Assembly (NCBI GenBank): GCA_964409775.1
Contig: CAYPEI010000009.1
Location: forward strand, 54,700 to 118,699
Reading direction: 5' to 3'
Origin: JAHBXL01 sp964409775
GTDB lineage: Bacteria; Planctomycetota; Phycisphaerae; Phycisphaerales; UBA1924
DNA: 64,000 nt
In this document: piece after piece, positions 60,058 to 64,000 of the stretch
Layout: the number at the start of each line of letters is the position of its first letter
Position numbering within the stretch: position 1 is the stretch's first letter
Translations under genes and position numbers: made by a program
Notes under the pieces: model-generated
Told to the model about the DNA's origin: nothing
The model's database searches: none
Seen by the model: only the letters and a program-made list of their open reading frames with translations

Positions 60058-61074
60058 ATGCGAGTGGCATTCTTCAGCACCAAGCCGTTCGACCGCGAAC
60101 CGATGCTTGACGCCGCCGCGGGGAGGCACGAACTCGTGTTCCTCTCCCAAACGCTTGATGCGACGACCGCCGCGGCTGCTGCCGGGTGCAAAGCGGTGTG
60201 CGCGTTCGTGAATGACCGCCTCGACGAGCCGTGCCTGAGGGAACTGGCCCGGATCGGCGTCCGGCTGATTGCGCTCCGGTCCGCGGGTTTCAATCACGTC
60301 GACATCTCCGCGGCCGACCGGCTGGGCATGACCGTTGCCCGGGTCCCGGCATACTCCCCGCACGCGGTCGCGGAGCACACCGTCGCGTTGATGCTCTGTT
60401 TGAACCGCAAACTCCACCGGGCTTACAACCGGGTGCGGGAGCACAACTTCGCTCTCGACGGCCTGATGGGCTTTGACCTGTTCGGGAAGACGGTGGGGGT
60501 TGTCGGCACCGGCAAAATCGGCGAATGCGTGGTCCGGATCATGGCGGGCTTCGGCTGCCGGGTGCTTGCGGCGGATCCGTACCCCTCGGCTACGGTCCGC
60601 AGTTTGGGAGCGGAATACGTCCCGTTGGCGGCGTTGCTCGCACAGAGCGAGATCATCACGCTGCACTGTCCGTTGACGCCGGAGACACGCCACATCATCA
60701 ACGGGGCATCTCTGGATGCCATGCAGCGGGGAGCGATGCTGATCAATACGGGGCGTGGCGCGCTGATCGACACGAAGGCGCTGATCAAGGCGCTCAAGTC
60801 CGGCCGGCTTGGCGCGGTCGGGCTCGACGTGTACGAAGAGGAGGCGGACCTGTTCTTCCGCGATCTCTCCGAAGAAGTGCTGCAGGACGAGGTCTTTGCG
60901 CGGCTGCTGACATTCCCCAACGTCTTGATCACCGCGCACCAGGGCTTCTTCACGCGGGAAGCGGTCAGCAACATCGCGCAGGCCACCATCGCCAATCTGG
61001 ATGGATTTGCCGGGAGCGGTATTCCCCCCGCCAACCTGGTCGTGCCTCCCACAAGGCCCCGTCCACAACCCTAA
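60058..61074 (+). CDS. D-2-hydroxyacid dehydrogenase (LdhA-like)
   Basis: A 338-residue NAD-dependent dehydrogenase close to D-lactate dehydrogenase (LdhA). The NAD-binding GTGKIG lies near 150, preceded by the catalytic Arg in RSAGFNHVD. LINTGRGALIDTKAL, GLDVYEEEADLFFRD and the catalytic His in TAHQGFFT follow. It probably interconverts pyruvate and D-lactate, though related substrates are possible. AAAGG seven bases before ATG 60058 supports the start. It is divergent from purF. Confidence 0.93.
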   Translation: MRVAFFSTKPFDREPMLDAAAGRHELVFLSQTLDATTAAAAAGCKAVCAFVNDRLDEPCLRELARIGVRLIALRSAGFNHVDISAADRLGMTVARVPAYSPHAVAEHTVALMLCLNRKLHRAYNRVREHNFALDGLMGFDLFGKTVGVVGTGKIGECVVRIMAGFGCRVLAADPYPSATVRSLGAEYVPLAALLAQSEIITLHCPLTPETRHIINGASLDAMQRGAMLINTGRGALIDTKALIKALKSGRLGAVGLDVYEEEADLFFRDLSEEVLQDEVFARLLTFPNVLITAHQGFFTREAVSNIAQATIANLDGFAGSGIPPANLVVPPTRPRPQP

Positions 61075-61093
61075 ACATCGTGCTGCGAAGGGT

Positions 61094-61122
61094 TTGACAG
61101 GCCAAAGGAGAGTGCCTTCAAT
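61094..61122 (+). promoter_or_regulatory. putative housekeeping promoter of rpsD
   Basis: TTGACA (61094-61099), a perfect -35, lies 17 bases before TTCAAT (61117-61122), four of six to the -10 consensus. It would give a leader of about 145 bases before rpsD. Ribosomal protein S4 binds its own leader in other bacteria, so that leader could be regulatory (inference). Confidence 0.6.
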
Positions 61123-61273
61123 CCGCCTCACATTCTGGGATTGCCCGGATCTCACCCAACCCGCCGGACCGCAGCCGCGGCACCCCGGCACAGATCGCCC
61201 GCCGCTCCCCTTGACGGCTGGCACCCCGGCGATGGCGACAGGCCACGCGACCGGGGACGGAAGGAGCATCGCT

Positions 61274-61873
61274 ATGGCTCGATATACAGGCCCGAAACTG
61301 AAGTTGTCGCGTCGCGTGGGCTCTCCCGTGGAGGACATCCCCAAGCACACGACCAAGCGTGCGCTGGTGTATCCGGGCATGCACGGATTCCGGGGCCGTC
61401 GTCTGCGTGACTACGGCCTTCGCATGAACGAGAAGCAGAAACTGAAGTTCCACTACAGCGTGCTGGAGAAGCAGTTCCGCCGCTACATCGCCGAGGCGAC
61501 CCGTATCCCCGGCAACACCGGCGAGATCCTGCAGCGGCTGCTGGAGAGCCGCCTGGACAACGTCGTGCGCCGCACGGGCATGGCGCGGACCATCTGGGCC
61601 GCCCGGCAGATCGTCGCTCACGGACACGTGCTGGTCAACGGCCGCAAGTGCGATCGCCCGTCGTACACCGTGCAGGTGGGCGATGTGGTCACGCTCAAGC
61701 CGAAGATCCAGAAACTGGTTCGCGAGAACATGGAATCGCTCTCGGGACACGAAGTTCCCGGCTGGATCGACTTCAACCCGGGCGAACTGACGACCAAGAT
61801 CGTCGCCCTGCCAACATCGGACCAGATTCCGTTTGACGTGAACGCCAACCTGATCATCGAGTTCTACCGATAA
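61274..61873 (+). CDS. rpsD: 30S ribosomal protein S4
   Basis: A 199-residue ribosomal protein S4, which binds 16S rRNA early in small-subunit assembly. It has the usual MARYTGPKLKLSRRVG start and the S4 RNA-binding domain with RLDNVVRRTGMARTIWAARQIVAHGHVLVNG at about 95-125. A Zn-binding cysteine set at the N-terminus is absent, so it is the C-minus type. AAGGAG at 61262-61266 fixes the start. It is not in the usual ribosomal operon with rpsK and rpoA but alone, which is common for planctomycetes. Confidence 0.97.
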   Translation: MARYTGPKLKLSRRVGSPVEDIPKHTTKRALVYPGMHGFRGRRLRDYGLRMNEKQKLKFHYSVLEKQFRRYIAEATRIPGNTGEILQRLLESRLDNVVRRTGMARTIWAARQIVAHGHVLVNGRKCDRPSYTVQVGDVVTLKPKIQKLVRENMESLSGHEVPGWIDFNPGELTTKIVALPTSDQIPFDVNANLIIEFYR

Positions 61874-61876
61874 CAA

Positions 61877-61940
61877 GGGAAGCCGGACGGCGTGGCCGGG
61901 GTCTTCCCTGCGCGCCGGCCGGTCCGCCGGTCGCCGGCGC
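61877..61940 (+). other. two tandem hairpins between rpsD and the PpiD-like gene
   Basis: The first hairpin has an outer stem GGGAAG/CTTCCC (61877-61882 with 61903-61908) plus inner CCGG/CCGG. The second has an 8-bp perfect stem GCGCCGGC/GCCGGCGC (61912-61919 with 61933-61940). Neither is followed by a T-run. They may attenuate transcription or protect the rpsD message. Confidence 0.5.
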
Positions 61941-61969
61941 CCTGAGCACGGGACCGCAAGGAGAGCGCG

Positions 61970-63880
61970 ATGCTCAAGTTCCTCCGGAAGTACAGCCAGT
62001 GGATCCTGGTCGTCGGCGGCACGCTGCTGATGATCGCGTTCCTGCTGCCCACGACGCTCAACGAACTCGGCCACAGGCCGTTGTTCACCACCGTCATGTG
62101 GATCGACGGCGACCGCGTCGGCGCTTCACAGTACGAACTGGCCGCGAAAGAGCATGGCGCCATGCATTTCCTGACCTTCCAGACGCTGCCCATGCTCAGC
62201 AACGTCGAGAACACGGACCACTGGCTGCTGCTGGTCCACGAGGCCCAACGCGGCGGGTACATCGCCGGCAAGGGCGAGGGAACCGAGTTCCTCCCTGACC
62301 TGGTCCGGCAGATGCTGTACGCGAGCGGACGGGCTTATTCGACGCCGCCGGACCAACTGGAGTCGCTGACCAAGTCGATGGTCACGGTGATGGAGCAGGG
62401 ACTGCCGGAAGTCGAGGCGAAGTTCGGCCTGAACCGCGATCAGATCCACCTCGCGCTCTCGAAACTGCATGGCATCATCCGGATGCAGGTCGCATATCAG
62501 CGTGCACCCCGCTACTCCGACCGCCGCCTGGCGGCGGGGATGAAGCGGGTGCAGGACCGGACGCAGGTCGAATACGTGTTCGTTCCGCCCGAGCAGGTGA
62601 TGTCCGAGATCACCGAGCCGACCGACGAGCAGATCGCGGCGCACTTTGCACGCTACCGGGATATTGAGCCCGGCACCGGCGAACTGGGACTTGGGTATCG
62701 ACTTCCGGACCGGGTGAAACTCGAATGGATGACGATTGACCGCGCCGCCATCGCCGCGGCGGTCGCGCCCGATCCGGTCGAGGTGCACAAACGATTCCTC
62801 AAGGCGAACCCCAGCGGCCAGCCATCGGGCGGTCAGACGCTCGAGCAGGCGAAGGCGCCCTTCGAGACCGAGGTGCGCGGCGAGATGATCGAGCGCGTCA
62901 TGAAGGCGGCGGACCAGGCCGTCCGAGGCGAGTTCGAGCGGGCGCTGCGGCGGACCCAGCCGGACAACCTGTACCGGAAACTGCCGGCGGACTGGGCACA
63001 GATCCGCCCGGACCTCATCAAGGTGCGCGACGTGGTCGTGGCCCGGGTGAAGGAGCAGGTCGGCGTGGAGATCCCCGGGCCTTCCATCACGCGGCGTGCG
63101 GGCGAGTGGGTCACGCAGAGCAACGTGTCGGAGGTCGAAGGGATCAGCAAGGCGTTTGTGCAGCGCGGATCTCTGCGGGAGCCGTTTGGCACGGTGGTCT
63201 TCAAAGTCCGCGAACTGGCAGGGGACAACGACTTTGTGCTGCAGGTCGGCGTTCCGGGCGACATGCTGTCGGACTACGCCGGGAATCACTATTACATGAT
63301 CGTCACAGACGCGCGGAAGGCCTCGGCGCCCGAGAGCGTGGATGACGTGTTGCCTGCTGTTGTGAAGGATCTCAAGAAGATTGCGGCGTTCGACCTCCTC
63401 AAGAGCCGTCTTGACGACTACAAGCAGCGCTCCCTGGGCGACGCGGGCCTGCAGGCCCTGGCCGATGCGGAAGGTTCGTCGATCCAGCCGCCCAAGGGGG
63501 CGACCGTGGTCTCGTCCGGCTTCTATCCGGCCGACTCCAACATCGCCGACGACGCCTTCCGGGATGCGATTCTGTCGCTGGGCTCTCGGCTTGATCCGGG
63601 CGAGAACATCCCCGCGCTGCCGGCGGCCGAGCGCACAGTGGCCATGGCGTTGCCCAAGTCGTTCGGACTTGGAATCGCCCGCGTAACGGGCATCATGCCG
63701 GTGACCGAGGAGATCTGGCGGCGGAGCCAGCCCTCCGCGGTCGCGAACCTTGTCCGCGAAGAACTGAAGATCGACGACCCGACGGACAATCCGTTCAGTT
63801 TCGAACGGCTTCAGACGCGGCTCAAGGTGGAGTACAAGATGAAGCGTGTGAAGCCCGACTCGAAGAAGCCCGCGGCGTAA
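61970..63880 (+). CDS. PpiD/SurA-like periplasmic chaperone
   Basis: A 636-residue membrane-anchored protein. A hydrophobic anchor covers about 11-31. The following part resembles the N-terminal chaperone domain of PpiD/SurA (FGLNRDQIHLALSKLHGI, then VEYVFVPPEQV). The central region (about 250-340) has Gln/Glu-rich helices and the C-terminal part (about 380-500) weakly resembles a parvulin PPIase domain, but no clear catalytic residues were found, so isomerase activity is doubtful. It probably helps fold exported proteins. AAGGAG lies six bases before ATG 61970 and a strong terminator follows. Confidence 0.75.
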   Translation: MLKFLRKYSQWILVVGGTLLMIAFLLPTTLNELGHRPLFTTVMWIDGDRVGASQYELAAKEHGAMHFLTFQTLPMLSNVENTDHWLLLVHEAQRGGYIAGKGEGTEFLPDLVRQMLYASGRAYSTPPDQLESLTKSMVTVMEQGLPEVEAKFGLNRDQIHLALSKLHGIIRMQVAYQRAPRYSDRRLAAGMKRVQDRTQVEYVFVPPEQVMSEITEPTDEQIAAHFARYRDIEPGTGELGLGYRLPDRVKLEWMTIDRAAIAAAVAPDPVEVHKRFLKANPSGQPSGGQTLEQAKAPFETEVRGEMIERVMKAADQAVRGEFERALRRTQPDNLYRKLPADWAQIRPDLIKVRDVVVARVKEQVGVEIPGPSITRRAGEWVTQSNVSEVEGISKAFVQRGSLREPFGTVVFKVRELAGDNDFVLQVGVPGDMLSDYAGNHYYMIVTDARKASAPESVDDVLPAVVKDLKKIAAFDLLKSRLDDYKQRSLGDAGLQALADAEGSSIQPPKGATVVSSGFYPADSNIADDAFRDAILSLGSRLDPGENIPALPAAERTVAMALPKSFGLGIARVTGIMPVTEEIWRRSQPSAVANLVREELKIDDPTDNPFSFERLQTRLKVEYKMKRVKPDSKKPAA

Positions 63881-63906
63881 CCGGTCGAACCGACTCGCAG
63901 GAACAC

Positions 63907-63945
63907 AAAGGGGGCCCGCCGCATCCGGCGAGCCCCCTTTCTTTT
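63907..63945 (+). terminator. rho-independent terminator after the PpiD-like gene
   Basis: AAAGGGGGC (63907-63915) pairs with GCCCCCTTT (63932-63940), enclosing a second stem CGCCG/CGGCG. The stem ends in TTT and is followed by CTTTT. This is one of two textbook terminators in the window. Confidence 0.9.
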
Positions 63946-64000
63946 GGTTCTTCCGGGATCTGCGGGGTGAATGCTGTCGAAGAAGGGCAGGCGGTACCTG

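Noticed and set aside
59931..60293. Long N-terminal extension of purF
   Set aside because: It overlaps the divergent dehydrogenase gene and would put the catalytic Cys far from the N-terminus, which processing in this family does not allow.
1..64000. Mobile elements or CRISPR arrays
   Set aside because: No transposase, integrase, terminal repeat pair or regularly spaced direct repeats were seen.

Overview
The window is a GC-rich bacterial chromosome segment that most resembles a member of the Planctomycetota, probably class Phycisphaerae. The placement is inferred from gene content: several unusual sigma-70 family factors, one beside a membrane Ser/Thr kinase; a secreted cytochrome ending in two copies of a short EF-hand/dockerin-like repeat (PDIFAFLS.WFAG); a futalosine-type menaquinone gene; an mreBCD locus; and large prepilin-type proteins. 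No transposase, integrase, phage gene, CRISPR array or rRNA was seen. Coding density is high, with many 4-base start/stop overlaps. Two tRNA genes (Val-GAC and Pro-UGG) are present.

Layout. 0.1-1.5 kb: a three-gene sulfur-transport-type membrane cassette (two half-length YeeE/YedE proteins and a DUF2892 protein), each gene with a near-perfect AAGGAGG ribosome binding site. 1.5-3.2 kb: on the minus strand, a secreted trypsin-like protease translationally coupled to an ECF sigma factor that carries a Cys-rich tail. 3.3-4.0 kb: fluoride channel fluC coupled to a DUF190 gene. 4.1-10 kb: a signalling block with a sigma factor, a membrane Ser/Thr kinase and truD on the minus strand, and a divergent secreted coiled-coil protein. 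10.3-14.4 kb: mreB, mreC, mreD and a GlmU-like beta-helix protein. 14.4-15 kb: a toxin-antitoxin pair with a visible operator. 15-18.1 kb: polA. 18.2-23.1 kb: a polysaccharide cluster (two glycosyltransferases, an FkbM-like methyltransferase, a flippase). 23.1-32.7 kb: tRNA-Val, an OmpA-like lipoprotein, a BtpA-family protein, another sigma factor and a set of small metabolic, membrane and TPR genes, ending at tRNA-Pro. 32.8-48.6 kb: a nine-gene minus-strand type II secretion/type IV pilus assembly locus. 48.7-51.1 kb: coaB and an RluA-methyltransferase fusion. 51.2-63.9 kb: a pentaheme cytochrome, a transglutaminase-like protein, mqnD, two oxidoreductases, purF, a D-lactate-type dehydrogenase, rpsD and a PpiD-like chaperone, closed by a strong terminator.

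How the genes fit together. The pilus/secretion locus is the largest coherent system. It holds two GspE/PilB-type ATPases with tandem N-terminal motifs of the MshEN (c-di-GMP-binding) type, a PilT retraction ATPase, a GspF/PilC platform protein, and pseudopilins G, H, I, J and K. The K-like subunit is about 1,580 residues, several times the usual size. No secretin, prepilin peptidase or PilMNO/GspLM gene lies in the window. The two sigma-factor blocks look like self-contained envelope-signalling modules: protease plus sigma, and sigma plus kinase plus an exported coiled-coil protein.

Limits. All calls come from reading motifs, gene order and base-level signals. No database search was possible. 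Promoters and hairpins were found by eye and their confidence is set accordingly.
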